NCBI GenBank assembly: GCA_002734085.1
Contig: NVXV01000004.1
Coordinates: 76,122-140,121, forward strand
Direction of reading: 5' to 3'
DNA: 64,000 bases
Source: Fluviicola sp.
Lineage (GTDB): Bacteria; Bacteroidota; Bacteroidia; Flavobacteriales_D; Crocinitomicaceae
The notes beneath the pieces were generated by a model, which was not told where the DNA came from, searched no databases, and saw only the letters and a list, made by a program, of their open reading frames with translations. The stretch's first letter is position 1; every line of letters begins with the position of its first letter. Below, in pieces: positions 48,805 through 58,636 of this stretch. The position numbers and the translations under genes were made by a program.

Positions 48805-50300
48805 AACCTAAATCTTGCAAATCCAAATGCTGTTGAAATACTATTCGCATCTTTCAAGAAGAATGACAATGCATCGCGAGAAGAAATACCAACCTCATAC
48901 GTGCCTCCACCTAGAATAAAATTAATACCTACTGGGATATTATGTTGGTATACTCCTCCTCCAAAGTAACCTGCACTAATCTGCAACCACTTTACTGGTC
49001 TGATGTCTCCACCAACTGAAACAATAGCATTTTGTAAACTTCCAGGATGATCCTTATTAAAAGGTGCTACTACATCAAATCCAATATGTAATTTCTTCTT
49101 AAACATTTGCATACTTCCCCCAAGTCTAAAATTAGCTGGATTAGTCACTACAAACTCTTGTTCTCCTTCTAATCTCAACAACCCTCCTTCTTCATTCAAC
49201 TGAGTCAAGGCTTCAGTAATGTTCGAATCGTCTAAACCTGGCAATGACATTTCTCCTACAAGAGTGTCACGAACAGAATACACTTCTCGGTTATAGGTAA
49301 TACTTCCAATATTATTCACAGAAGCGGCAAGTCGAATTTTTCCAAGTAATATTACACTCGCAGATAAATCCACGCCATAACCTTGCCCCACCGCACTTGG
49401 TAAAAACCCTGAACTGGATCCCGACGTTGGAGATGTTCCTGCAGTTTGCCCATAATTAATATCATAAAAAGGTGAAATGGCAGACCTAACACTTATTCCG
49501 CTTTCATCAGATTGAAGATCAAACATTGCCATAGACTGAATATAGCGACCACCAATACCACCATACAAAGCAAAAGTACTGTCCGAACCAAATATTTTTC
49601 GTCCATAACCGAAGTTATACTCTCTATTCCAAACAAATTTAATTCTTGAACCGTTAGTAATATCACTCAACAACAATGGATCATTAATTCTCCCACTAAT
49701 TACAGCTGCCAACGTATCCTGAGATAAATTCTCAGTATTACCTATTGTCGTTGTATCACCATCAATGGCAATTGTCAAGGAATCAAAATAACTGGATAGT
49801 CTACCTCTAAAAATAATATCTGTTGTTTGTTCATTAAGTTGAGAAAACCAACTGTAATTTTCTCTCACTGAAACAGCTATTCCTCCAAATTTCTCATTCT
49901 GATAAGAAGCGCCAAACCAATTATAATTCACATTTATTGCCATTCCAGCTTCTGCATAATCAGCAGCTGCATCCCTTTGGGCGGCGTAATCAAAATCTTC
50001 ATTCTCTTTGTCCGCTACTTGATTATAGATTGCTTTATATGCATTCTTCAATCTTTCTTTATCCAATGTTGGACTCGATAATCCAAAAGCAAACTCAGAA
50101 GTACCCATTGTGAATTGCTTTCCTTCAAACCCTGTTCCCCAGCCTAGTGCTGAGTTATTGATCCCCAAACATTGATAATCCGATAAAAAGGTAGTTGCTA
50201 CACCTTTCCCTATTGCAGTATATGCCGAGTTTTGCGTTTGGGCGAATGGTTGAGCACTTATTAAAAATAGTGCTCCAAAAAATAAATGTTTTAATTTCAT
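48801..50300 (-). CDS. Outer-membrane beta-barrel protein, DUF5723-like
   Basis: This 499-aa protein has a signal peptide (LFFGALFLISAQPFA, cleaved before QTQN), then many amphipathic strands and a C-terminal aromatic residue (FARFRF) typical of outer-membrane barrels. The N-terminal SAYTAIGKG...CLGINNSALG block fits PorV/FadL-like DUF5723 proteins of Bacteroidota. The assignment to DUF5723 is from memory of the pattern. It follows the small lipocalin-like gene by 15 bp and converges on the hydrolase gene with overlapping stop codons. Confidence 0.68.
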   Translation of the reverse strand: MKLKHLFFGALFLISAQPFAQTQNSAYTAIGKGVATTFLSDYQCLGINNSALGWGTGFEGKQFTMGTSEFAFGLSSPTLDKERLKNAYKAIYNQVADKENEDFDYAAQRDAAADYAEAGMAINVNYNWFGASYQNEKFGGIAVSVRENYSWFSQLNEQTTDIIFRGRLSSYFDSLTIAIDGDTTTIGNTENLSQDTLAAVISGRINDPLLLSDITNGSRIKFVWNREYNFGYGRKIFGSDSTFALYGGIGGRYIQSMAMFDLQSDESGISVRSAISPFYDINYGQTAGTSPTSGSSSGFLPSAVGQGYGVDLSASVILLGKIRLAASVNNIGSITYNREVYSVRDTLVGEMSLPGLDDSNITEALTQLNEEGGLLRLEGEQEFVVTNPANFRLGGSMQMFKKKLHIGFDVVAPFNKDHPGSLQNAIVSVGGDIRPVKWLQISAGYFGGGVYQHNIPVGINFILGGGTYEVGISSRDALSFFLKDANSISTAFGFARFRF

Positions 50301-50315
50301 ATTAATTAAGTTAAG

Positions 50316-50801
50316 TTATTCTAGTTCTAAATCCTTTCTGTGTAATAAGACCAACTTTTCATCAAGACTTAATATGTCGAAATACTCAACATATCCATCA
50401 TTTGTAATCATTTTGATTCTATTGTCTTTTTCGACAAAAATCCATCTTTTCGGATTTTTAGAAACCGAATGAAAACCTATATCACATCCATCTGTAAAAA
50501 TAAACTCAACGCTTCCAGTTTCTCGAAAAGACCAATTGTGCTCACCACAATCATTGTCTCTGCAGTCTGGGGTTGGATGCTGAAACGTTAATGTATCAGC
50601 AGTCTCATCCCATTTCGCATCACCACATGCTCTCCATGTTCCGATTAAATCTGCTTTAGTGATTGTGATATCTCTTTTCGATTCAGTGGCCTCTGTTTTT
50701 TCAGTGTTTTTAGAATTATCTGGTACTGATTCAGCACTTTCCTGACCAATACTAAAATTAAAAATGAAAACGATAGACGCAATAAGTACTGTTAGTTTCA
50801 T
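50316..50801 (-). CDS. Secreted lipocalin-like small protein
   Basis: A 161-aa protein with signal peptide (LTVLIASIVFIFNFSIG, then QESAES), a polar Lys/Glu/Thr-rich linker and a beta domain starting ADLIGTWRACGDAKWDE. The domain pattern, with LxGTWxx at the first strand and a late WIFVEKDNRIKM strand, is that of lipocalin-like domains. Four cysteines could form two disulfides. It lies upstream of the beta-barrel gene and may be co-expressed. No ligand can be named. Confidence 0.6.
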   Translation of the reverse strand: MKLTVLIASIVFIFNFSIGQESAESVPDNSKNTEKTEATESKRDITITKADLIGTWRACGDAKWDETADTLTFQHPTPDCRDNDCGEHNWSFRETGSVEFIFTDGCDIGFHSVSKNPKRWIFVEKDNRIKMITNDGYVEYFDILSLDEKLVLLHRKDLELE

Positions 50802-50854
50802 AGAGTGAAGATATTAATATTTTTATTTAATATTCAATAAATCAAGACTAAAAA

Positions 50855-51637
50855 TTAAACGTTTGATTTAAAGGGTTCGTTGGAAGGATAAGTTTTTAAT
50901 TTCATTTCTCCTGACTCAAGTACTCCATAGGTGTAGTATTTTAACCAATCCCCAAGATTTATATATCGTGAATTTTCTCCTACTTTAATATCCAATGGTA
51001 AATGACGGTGACCAAAAATGAAGTAGTCAAAATGTTCGTTTTCCAACATTTCTTTACAGTAATGCACCAACCACTCTTTTTCTTCTCCGAGAAATACTTC
51101 ATCATCATTACCGGTAGCTGCTCTACTTTTTCTTGAGGAAAAATTGGCTATTCCAATTCCAAAATTCGGATGGAGTCGAGCAAAACACCACTGAAAGAAA
51201 CGATTTGCAAAAACCCTTTTGATGAACTTATATCCTTTATCACCTGGTCCAAGACCGTCGCCGTGGCCCACAAATATTTTTTTTCCTTGTGATTTAACTA
51301 TGACTGGATCTCGATGTAATGTTACACCCAACTCTTTTTCGTGATAACCAAACATCCACATGTCGTGATTACCTGTAAAAAAATGAATGGGAATACCACT
51401 ATCAGTTAATTCAGCTATTTTCCCTTGAAGTCTAACAAATCCTTTTGGGATTGCATGTTTGTACTCAAACCAAAAATCAAAGATATCACCAACTAAATAT
51501 ATAGCTTCGGCCTGATTTTTAATTTCGTCTAACCATCTCACCAGCAATTTTTCTCGCTTCAAACTTACTTCATGATTAGGAACACCTAAATGAAAGTCTG
51601 ACGCAAAGTATATTTTTTTGTCGCTGGAGGAGTTCAT
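50855..51637 (-). CDS. lpxH: UDP-2,3-diacylglucosamine diphosphatase, LpxH-like
   Basis: This 260-aa calcineurin-like phosphoesterase has all metal motifs: FASDFHLG (D..H), GDIFDFW, GNHDMW, GHGDGLG and FGHRHLP. LpxH removes UMP from UDP-2,3-diacylglucosamine to give lipid X in lipid A synthesis. The FHLGVP start and GDIFDFWFEY motif are characteristic of the LpxH branch. The gene lies 6 bp after a TlpA-like gene and downstream of lpxK in the same direction, which supports a lipid A role. Confidence 0.88.
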   Translation of the reverse strand: MNSSSDKKIYFASDFHLGVPNHEVSLKREKLLVRWLDEIKNQAEAIYLVGDIFDFWFEYKHAIPKGFVRLQGKIAELTDSGIPIHFFTGNHDMWMFGYHEKELGVTLHRDPVIVKSQGKKIFVGHGDGLGPGDKGYKFIKRVFANRFFQWCFARLHPNFGIGIANFSSRKSRAATGNDDEVFLGEEKEWLVHYCKEMLENEHFDYFIFGHRHLPLDIKVGENSRYINLGDWLKYYTYGVLESGEMKLKTYPSNEPFKSNV

Positions 51638-51643
51638 TTTTGT

Positions 51644-52771
51644 TTAATGTCCGTAGATCGATTTAAGTCGTTGCTCCAATTGTGCTGCTCTCAAACGTGT
51701 TGCGACAATTTTCCCTTCAGGGTCAACTAGAACAGTAAAAGGAATTCCACGTACCTTGTAGTCTTGTGCCGCTTCAGAACTCCAAAACTTCAAATCAGAA
51801 ACATGTCCTTCCCAAATTAATCCATCTTGTTCTATGGCTGACACCCATCTAGACGAATCTTTATCTAAAGAAACTGATAATATTTCAAAACCATCCTCTT
51901 TATACTCATTATATAAATTCACAACATGTGGGTTTTCTTTACGACAAGGTCCGCACCAAGATGCCCAAAAATCGATTAACACATAGTTTCCTCTGTAATC
52001 AGACAGCTTCATTATCTCTCCTTCTGGATTAGGTAGAGCAATCTCTATTGCTTCAGAACCCACTGAAAGTGGCTGATTTGCTTCCACTTTCTTTTTATTC
52101 ACCGCATATTCTTCTACGATACGTTGAACAGTTGGACTCTCACCAAACCCTTCTTCTAAGCCTTTAACTGCTTTTTCATACAAAGCAAATTCGTTTTGTA
52201 TATTAAACGTACTAAGTACTCCAACTAAAGCTGGAGAAGTAGCATTCTCATTCATAAATCTTTGGCGATACCCTTTAAAAGCCTCAAATACGGGAGTAAA
52301 TTGTTGGTTTACTTCCCTTTGTTTATCTGGGTTTGCTCTTAAGTATTGATTTGCTGAATCGAGCTTTGATTTATATTCATAATTATATCTGGAAAGCTCA
52401 AGTAGTTTTGTAGAAGCTTCAGACCCTACAATATTAGCGTGAAAGAAAATATTTTTTCCATCACCATATACCTTTATTTCTTCTTCATTTCCTGTAACAA
52501 TAATATTAACTTGTTGTCCATCAGGCAAGCGTAATAAATAGTAATCAGAATCTGCAAACGTTAACTCCGAACTAAACTTACCTTTTTTATTTACCTTAAT
52601 TTCAGAAACTACAGTATCATTATTATCTCCTTTGTTTTGTACTATTTCGATTTTGTCTCCTTCTTCAGGAAAGTTAAATATTTGACCAGAAAGCTTTAAA
52701 CTAATCTCTTCCTGTCCAAACGTCAAACTCGTGAATAAAAATGTAACAAATACAATCGTAAATCTTATCAT
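51644..52771 (-). CDS. TlpA-like thioredoxin with DUF4369 domain (signal peptide form)
   Basis: A 375-aa periplasmic protein with a signal peptide (FTIVFVTFLFTSLTFG, then QEEI). An N-terminal DUF4369-like beta domain is followed by a helical middle and then a thioredoxin/AhpC-TSA domain with WASWCGPCRKEN at about residue 265. It would act as a thiol-disulfide reductase in the periplasm. It is a clear paralogue of the next gene upstream, with the same order of domains and the same CGPCRKENP(H/N)VV catalytic stretch. It lies 15 bp after that gene. Confidence 0.85.
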   Translation of the reverse strand: MIRFTIVFVTFLFTSLTFGQEEISLKLSGQIFNFPEEGDKIEIVQNKGDNNDTVVSEIKVNKKGKFSSELTFADSDYYLLRLPDGQQVNIIVTGNEEEIKVYGDGKNIFFHANIVGSEASTKLLELSRYNYEYKSKLDSANQYLRANPDKQREVNQQFTPVFEAFKGYRQRFMNENATSPALVGVLSTFNIQNEFALYEKAVKGLEEGFGESPTVQRIVEEYAVNKKKVEANQPLSVGSEAIEIALPNPEGEIMKLSDYRGNYVLIDFWASWCGPCRKENPHVVNLYNEYKEDGFEILSVSLDKDSSRWVSAIEQDGLIWEGHVSDLKFWSSEAAQDYKVRGIPFTVLVDPEGKIVATRLRAAQLEQRLKSIYGH

Positions 52772-52786
52772 AATCCTATCTCTTTT

Positions 52787-54025
52787 TTATTTCCCAAATA
52801 GTTCTTTCAACTTTTGTTCCAAAGCTGCACCTCGCAACTTAGTTCCAATAATTTTACCTTCAGGATCTATTAAAACAGTGTGTGGGATTCCTTTAATTTT
52901 ATACTTAGGTACAACTTCTGAATCCCAGTATTTCAAATCACTTACATGATTATCCCAAATCAATCCATCTGCTTTTATAGCCATCTCCCACCTTGTCTTA
53001 TCCTTGTCTAGTGAAACACTGTAGATCGTAAAGTTTTCATCTTTATACTTGTTGTACAACCTCACAACATTAGGATTCTCTTTACGACATGGTCCGCACC
53101 ATGATGCCCAAAAATCAATCAATACATATTTCCCTCTCAAATCAGACAACTTAATGATTTCGCCTTGAGGATTAGGTAAAGATATTTCTGGAGCTATTTT
53201 ATTTTTAGCAAATTCTACATGTTCATTATAGCCCGTTTCAACTTGAGCTACTTGAGCACCAATATTTTTAGTCATTGGATGTTCTGGGTATGTTTCTTCA
53301 TACGCTTTATGCATTAATTGTAGTACTTCGAGCTGTTCTACATCATAATTTTCATACCCCATCATCGGCATTAAGTTTGTCATCAACAACATATTTGCCG
53401 GATTCGAAGGATCTTTTTTGATTGATTTAATAATAAAGTCATCCATTGGTTCTTTATTCTCCATTACCATTTTTGTCAATACAGCTTGATCATATTGACG
53501 AGGATTCTTTACTGACTTTTGCCAATCTACAAACTTCTTAAATTCCCGCATATATCCGTTCATAGGCTCCGACCATTCAGTACCTGAAAAAACAGGAGAC
53601 TGATTAAAGTTATTGAATTGCGCTTGAATATTTACAGTATCATTTGGAACAAGTGTCATTGTAATTATACGTGGTTCTTGATTTTGCTGAAGATTTTCTT
53701 CAATTCTCAATTGATAAACACCCATACCCCTAATTGCTCCAGACATAGAAAAATCACCGCTACCATCTGTCACAGCTTTAGAAATAACGACTGCTCCTCT
53801 ATCAGTATTAGCCTCTAAGACTAAAGCTACTTTTGGTCCATTTTCAATATTTCCTGTAACCAAAACGTTGGGTTCCAAGTCTGTTTGATCTCGAACCAAA
53901 GTAGAGTCAGTTTTATTCTCTGACACTGTTGATTCTTTCTGAGTGTTTTCATCCAAATTAGACTCTTCGTTGCCACAAGACAAAAGTCCAAATCCAATTA
54001 ATAATAGTAATATATTTTTCTTCAT
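52787..54025 (-). CDS. TlpA-like thioredoxin lipoprotein with DUF4369 domain
   Basis: This 412-aa lipoprotein has lipobox GLLSC and an Asn/Glu/Ser-rich tether. A DUF4369-like beta domain (about 55-150) and a helical linker precede a thioredoxin domain with WASWCGPCRKENPNVV near residue 310. Tandem duplication with the following gene is evident. It lies 3 bp after gatB, so the oxidoreductases are read with core genes. Probably anchored to a membrane facing the periplasm, with a role in thiol redox there. Confidence 0.85.
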   Translation of the reverse strand: MKKNILLLLIGFGLLSCGNEESNLDENTQKESTVSENKTDSTLVRDQTDLEPNVLVTGNIENGPKVALVLEANTDRGAVVISKAVTDGSGDFSMSGAIRGMGVYQLRIEENLQQNQEPRIITMTLVPNDTVNIQAQFNNFNQSPVFSGTEWSEPMNGYMREFKKFVDWQKSVKNPRQYDQAVLTKMVMENKEPMDDFIIKSIKKDPSNPANMLLMTNLMPMMGYENYDVEQLEVLQLMHKAYEETYPEHPMTKNIGAQVAQVETGYNEHVEFAKNKIAPEISLPNPQGEIIKLSDLRGKYVLIDFWASWCGPCRKENPNVVRLYNKYKDENFTIYSVSLDKDKTRWEMAIKADGLIWDNHVSDLKYWDSEVVPKYKIKGIPHTVLIDPEGKIIGTKLRGAALEQKLKELFGK

Positions 54026-54028
54026 TAT

Positions 54029-55498
54029 TTAATTTTCTAGCATTTCGCGCATTAACTTATTGGCCGCTTTTGGATCGGCTTTACCTTTAGAAACTTTCAT
54101 TAATTGTCCCATAAAAAATCCGACCAATTGTTTTTCGCCACCTTTATAACGTTCCACCTCCGAAGGATGTTGCTTTATTACCTCATCAATAAATCCTTTT
54201 ATCGAGCTTTCATCTGAATCTTGAACCAAATTCAACTCTTCAGCAATTGCCTGAGGTGATTTTTCCGAATTTTCGAGTAGTGCCGGAAATAATTTTTGTG
54301 AAGCGATTGTATTCGATACTTTACCTTCATCAATCAAGGCTATTAAAGCCGCCAGTTTCTCTGGAGTAATCGGAAATTCTTCAATTGTTTTTCCTTGTTG
54401 GTTTAAGTATGAACGTACATCACCATTCATCCAGTTTGCTGCTGCTTTATAGTTTTTTGTGTACTGAATAAGCAGTTCAAAATATGCTGCAAAAGGTTTT
54501 GTTGAAATAATGTTACTAGCATCATAATCTGATAAGCTCAGTTCTTTCGTGTACTTTTCAAATAATGCATTTGGAAGAACAGGCATTTCATCTTTCACTG
54601 CTTGAACATGCTCCTTTGTCACAGATAATGGTTGTAAGTCAGGCTCAGGAAAGTAACGATAGTCATTCGCTGCTTCTTTTGTACGCATTGAAATGGTTCG
54701 TGTATTCACCGCATCAAAAGAGCGCGTTTCCTGAGCAATAGGCTCATTCTTTTCCACCATTTCTATTTGACGTTCGATCTCGAAATTAATCGCACGTTGT
54801 ACATTTCGGATAGAGTTCATATTCTTCACCTCTACCTTAGTTCCAAACTCTTCTGCTCCTTTCAATCGAACGGAAACATTCGCATCACAGCGTAAACTTC
54901 CTTCTTCCATGTTTCCATCACAAATTTCAAGGTAACGAACTAATTGACGAATCTCTGTCACATAAGCGTAAGCTTCATCTCCGCTTCGCAAGTCAGGTTC
55001 TGTTACAATTTCCAACAATGGTGTTCCAGCTCGGTTCAAATCCACTAACGTGTCATACACATCTACATCGTGAATGCTCTTCCCAGCATCTTCCTCCATG
55101 TGAATTCGTGTGATTCCAATTTTCTTAACTACACCTTCACCCATTTTCAAATCAACGTGACCATTGGTACAAATTGGGGTTTTATCTTGTGTAATTTGGT
55201 ATCCTTTTGGTAAATCCGGATAGAAATAGTTCTTTCTGGCAAAATACTGATGATCTGCTATTTCGCAGTTGAGCGATAAACCTAATTTAATAGCAAACTC
55301 AATGGTTTTTTTGTTCATCTTAGGCAAAGTACCTGGGTGTCCCAAAGTGACTGCGCTAATATTTGTATTCGGTCGAGCACCATATTCATTTACATCATTG
55401 GAATACGCCTTTGTTTTAGTCAACATTTGCGCGTGGACTTCCAATCCAATAACAGCCTCGTATTTATCTAATAATTCTTTTGTCATTCTCTTTTGCAA
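54029..55498 (-). CDS. gatB: Asp/Glu-tRNA amidotransferase subunit B
   Basis: This 489-aa protein is a full-length GatB: the YEAVIGLEVHAQ N-terminus, ARKNYFYPDLPKGYQI, SLRCDANVSVR and EVKNMNSIRNVQRAI motifs, and a C-terminal YqeY-like helical domain (from about 340). GatCAB converts Glu-tRNA(Gln) and Asp-tRNA(Asn) to the amidated forms. The start may be at 55486 (MTKELL), four codons later. It lies 4 bp after punA. Confidence 0.95.
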   Translation of the reverse strand: MQKRMTKELLDKYEAVIGLEVHAQMLTKTKAYSNDVNEYGARPNTNISAVTLGHPGTLPKMNKKTIEFAIKLGLSLNCEIADHQYFARKNYFYPDLPKGYQITQDKTPICTNGHVDLKMGEGVVKKIGITRIHMEEDAGKSIHDVDVYDTLVDLNRAGTPLLEIVTEPDLRSGDEAYAYVTEIRQLVRYLEICDGNMEEGSLRCDANVSVRLKGAEEFGTKVEVKNMNSIRNVQRAINFEIERQIEMVEKNEPIAQETRSFDAVNTRTISMRTKEAANDYRYFPEPDLQPLSVTKEHVQAVKDEMPVLPNALFEKYTKELSLSDYDASNIISTKPFAAYFELLIQYTKNYKAAANWMNGDVRSYLNQQGKTIEEFPITPEKLAALIALIDEGKVSNTIASQKLFPALLENSEKSPQAIAEELNLVQDSDESSIKGFIDEVIKQHPSEVERYKGGEKQLVGFFMGQLMKVSKGKADPKAANKLMREMLEN

Positions 55499-55502
55499 CT
55501 AA

Positions 55503-56315
55503 TTATACTCTCGCAATTAATTCAGAAATAATTTTGGTCATCTTTGGTTCTTGACGACTTGCCACTTCGATCACATCCTGAACGCTTACTTTTTGAATTT
55601 TCCCTTCAACTCCAAGGTCTGTGATAATTGAAATCGCAAAACATGGAATCTCCATGTGGCGAGCAGCAATAATTTCTGGTACCGTTGACATTCCCACAGC
55701 ATCTGCACCTAAAATGCGAATCATTTTATATTCAGCTGGTGTTTCAAGCGTTGGACCCGTTAATCCAGCGTAAACTCCTCTTGCAATACGAATCTCATTT
55801 TCTTTTGCTATTTTTTCAGCTATTGCAATCATATCTACGTCGTAAGCATCACTCATATCTGGGAAACGAGGGCCTAATTCGTCTATGTTCTTACCGATTA
55901 GTGGATTTCCTGGGAAAAGATTTATGTGATCATCGATAATCATGATTTCTCCAATAATGTGCTCTGGATTAACACCACCAGAAGCATTACTCACTACTAA
56001 ACGTTCGATTCCCAATTGTTTCATAACCCGGACAGGAAATGTCACTTGTTGTAAATCGTATCCTTCATAGTAATGAAAACGTCCTTGCATGGCAACGACA
56101 TGTTTACCACCCAGTTTACCAAATATCAATTTTCCGCTATGACTTTCAACTGTTGAAACGGGAAAATTTGGAATGTCTTCATAAGAAATCGTATCAATGA
56201 TTTCAATCTCATTTACTAATCCTCCAAGTCCTGTTCCCAGTATAATACCAATCGAAGGTTTTACTTCCGTTTTCGATTGAATAAAGGAAACCGCTTCCTC
56301 AATCTTTTTTAACAT
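55503..56315 (-). CDS. punA: Purine nucleoside phosphorylase (trimeric type)
   Basis: A 270-aa enzyme with the phosphate-binding GTGLGG (27-32) and SHSGKLIFG motifs, the MQGRFHYYEGY block, NASGGVNP and GADAVGMSTVPEIIAARH. It splits purine nucleosides with phosphate into base and ribose-1-phosphate for salvage. Length fits the mammalian-like trimeric family and not hexameric DeoD. Its start overlaps the end of lpxK by 17 bp. Confidence 0.95.
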   Translation of the reverse strand: MLKKIEEAVSFIQSKTEVKPSIGIILGTGLGGLVNEIEIIDTISYEDIPNFPVSTVESHSGKLIFGKLGGKHVVAMQGRFHYYEGYDLQQVTFPVRVMKQLGIERLVVSNASGGVNPEHIIGEIMIIDDHINLFPGNPLIGKNIDELGPRFPDMSDAYDVDMIAIAEKIAKENEIRIARGVYAGLTGPTLETPAEYKMIRILGADAVGMSTVPEIIAARHMEIPCFAISIITDLGVEGKIQKVSVQDVIEVASRQEPKMTKIISELIARV

Positions 56316-57333
56316 GTTCTTTTATTTTCTTTAATAACTCTTGTTCTTTATCTATCTCTACATTGATTGTTTGGTAGAACCAAGGATAATTTTCAATTAA
56401 AGGTTTTACCAGATTACTGCAAAGTCTTGGAACATCTTTCGCAGTGGTCACAATGCACTTATTTTGTGTTGCAAATGTATCAAATAAATTGTGAATTTTA
56501 CGTATATCTTTTGTTGTGAAATCGTGGTGGTCTGGAAACGACATTAATTCAACTTTCGCCAGCTTTTTCAAGTGTTCATAAAGCGGCTGTGGATTTGCTA
56601 TTCCCGTTACAAGTAGGATTTGTTCTGGAACAGTAAACTCACCTGAATTTATAGGGAGTATTTCTCCATACTTTACTTGAGAAAAGCAAATTAATGCATT
56701 GGGTGAAACATCGATTTTCTTTTTCAAATTACTTCTTTCTTCGCTATCTAAAGTCGAGGGACATTTGGTAACGATAACAACATCCGCTCGATTCTTTCCC
56801 GATCTAAACTCCCTCAATCGACCAGAAGGCACAACAAAGTCTTTGTAAAAAGGGTGACTATAGTCTGTAAGAAGAATATTTAAATCTCGATGAATATACC
56901 GATGCTGATACGCATCATCCAAAACAATAAGTTCTAAGTTTGGCTTTAGGTTTAGTAATTTCTGTGCTCCCTCTACTCTTTTTTCAGCTACAGCTACCTG
57001 AACATCATCATTGTGTTTTCTTTTATAAAAAAGTGCTTCATCTCCCACCGTTTCTGCTTGAGAATGTTTTGTAACCAATAAAAAACCTCTCGACTTTCTT
57101 CCATAGCCTCTTGACAAAATCGCGGTAAGAGTTTCGTTTTTCATTTTTGACACGACCCAATCAACATGGGGCGTTTTGCCTGTACCTCCCATCGAAAGAT
57201 TCCCTATAGAAACGACTGTTGCTTCAACCTTTTCAACTTTCTTAATCCCCAGGTCAAACATTAAATTGCGCAAATACAAAATACCTCCATACAGGAATGA
57301 AAACGGCAATAATATGTATCTGAGAATTTGCAT
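56299..57333 (-). CDS. lpxK: Tetraacyldisaccharide 4'-kinase
   Basis: This 344-aa enzyme phosphorylates the lipid A disaccharide. It has an N-terminal membrane anchor (LRYILLPFSFLYGGILYLRN), the P-loop SMGGTGKTPHVDW, LDDAYQHR (the DDGFQHR motif, here with Ala-Tyr), LVTGIANP and MSFPDHHDF. It is the first gene of the leftward operon lpxK-punA-gatB-tlpA-like-tlpA-like-lpxH and lies opposite an unknown membrane protein gene. Confidence 0.94.
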   Translation of the reverse strand: MQILRYILLPFSFLYGGILYLRNLMFDLGIKKVEKVEATVVSIGNLSMGGTGKTPHVDWVVSKMKNETLTAILSRGYGRKSRGFLLVTKHSQAETVGDEALFYKRKHNDDVQVAVAEKRVEGAQKLLNLKPNLELIVLDDAYQHRYIHRDLNILLTDYSHPFYKDFVVPSGRLREFRSGKNRADVVIVTKCPSTLDSEERSNLKKKIDVSPNALICFSQVKYGEILPINSGEFTVPEQILLVTGIANPQPLYEHLKKLAKVELMSFPDHHDFTTKDIRKIHNLFDTFATQNKCIVTTAKDVPRLCSNLVKPLIENYPWFYQTINVEIDKEQELLKKIKEHVKKD

Positions 57334-57517
57334 TGAATCAAAAATAGTTAATTATGGGTAATAGACGTTAATAGATTGTGACAATTAGGTTTTAAGATAT
57401 TTAGACATTAAAAATGTTAGGACTTATTTTCTTTGAAAACTTGATAAAGGAATTCACCCTTAAGAGTTTGAATTTTATTGTAAATTTGAAATAACTGATA
57501 CTTCAAGTCATTTTATT

Positions 57518-58603
57518 TTGAAACTATTTTCTACTGTATTTCTCTTACTTCAAAGTTTCGCGTTAATTGCGAATATGGCTTCACCTGTATCCCCTGGAAC
57601 TAAAATTGCATCTCCGCTTACGAGCGCCAGTATCGACATAATAAAAGAGAGAATATTTATTAAGCCTGATAAGAATTTTAAAACTGCTCTTTTTACAATT
57701 GAGTATTATATAAAATCGGATAAACAAGGGCAGCAAATTCCACTTCTATTCTATGCATTAGATTTCAGAGAAGATTTTAAAGTTTGGATTGATGATCAGG
57801 AGATACACTTAAAGAACATTCCAGAAGATTTGTTAATTCAAGATAGTAGTTTACTTTTTGACTTCAATCATTTATTTGATTCTACTTACAATAGTTATTC
57901 GGATAATGAATTGTTTTTAAATTATGGTAGTTGGAACAATTATTACTTAAACATAGAAGATCTGAAATACTTTGAGACTGAAATAACTAAAACGTATCAT
58001 ATTGTGCGAGTTGAGTATAAAGCAAATAGATGGGTAGACCACAGTGGTTGGATAAAACAGTATAGCTTCCGATACGCTCTTTCACCCGCAAAATACTGGA
58101 AATCTTTCGGAGAATTGGAGGTAACTATTGACGGATCAAACTTTAAGGGTGAACTCACTACAAACCTCGGTGATCCAATAGTAGACGAATTAAGCCAAAA
58201 AGCTTATTGGAAGTTCTCTTCTCTTCCTAAAGATGTCCTGGAGATCAATTATAAACCTAAGAGTTTTTCAGAAAACACATTAAAATCTATACCTTTTTTT
58301 ACTTCTATTCTTCTCGGAATATTACTTACGGTGATTCACTATTTTATTATAAAACGATATAGACAAAAAAATCCTAGAAGTAAATTTTCTTACCCTTTTC
58401 TTATTGGAAGTTTTTTGGTTCCACTTTTTGCGTTAATGGGGTTTTCTTATTCTTACGATATCATTGATTCATTCATTGGTGAACACGCTAGTAAATATCA
58501 CGGTTATATCTTTATCTACAACTTTTCTTATCCATTTATTCTAGTTATCTACCTCCTCTCAATGTCGTTGTTAGATAAAGATATGAAAAAGAAATACGAA
58601 TAA
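57518..58603 (+). CDS. Exported membrane protein of unknown function
   Basis: A 361-aa protein with a signal peptide (LFSTVFLLLQSFALIANM). Residues 35-255 form an extracytoplasmic beta-rich domain with many Tyr/Trp residues. Three or four membrane helices follow (about 262-283, 298-318, 336-357) with a basic end. I recognise no family. It is divergent from lpxK and followed by a lipoprotein gene 33 bp on. Confidence 0.6.
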   Translation: MKLFSTVFLLLQSFALIANMASPVSPGTKIASPLTSASIDIIKERIFIKPDKNFKTALFTIEYYIKSDKQGQQIPLLFYALDFREDFKVWIDDQEIHLKNIPEDLLIQDSSLLFDFNHLFDSTYNSYSDNELFLNYGSWNNYYLNIEDLKYFETEITKTYHIVRVEYKANRWVDHSGWIKQYSFRYALSPAKYWKSFGELEVTIDGSNFKGELTTNLGDPIVDELSQKAYWKFSSLPKDVLEINYKPKSFSENTLKSIPFFTSILLGILLTVIHYFIIKRYRQKNPRSKFSYPFLIGSFLVPLFALMGFSYSYDIIDSFIGEHASKYHGYIFIYNFSYPFILVIYLLSMSLLDKDMKKKYE

Positions 58604-58636
58604 AATTATTATCGAAAAGAGCTAACTAAAAAATAA

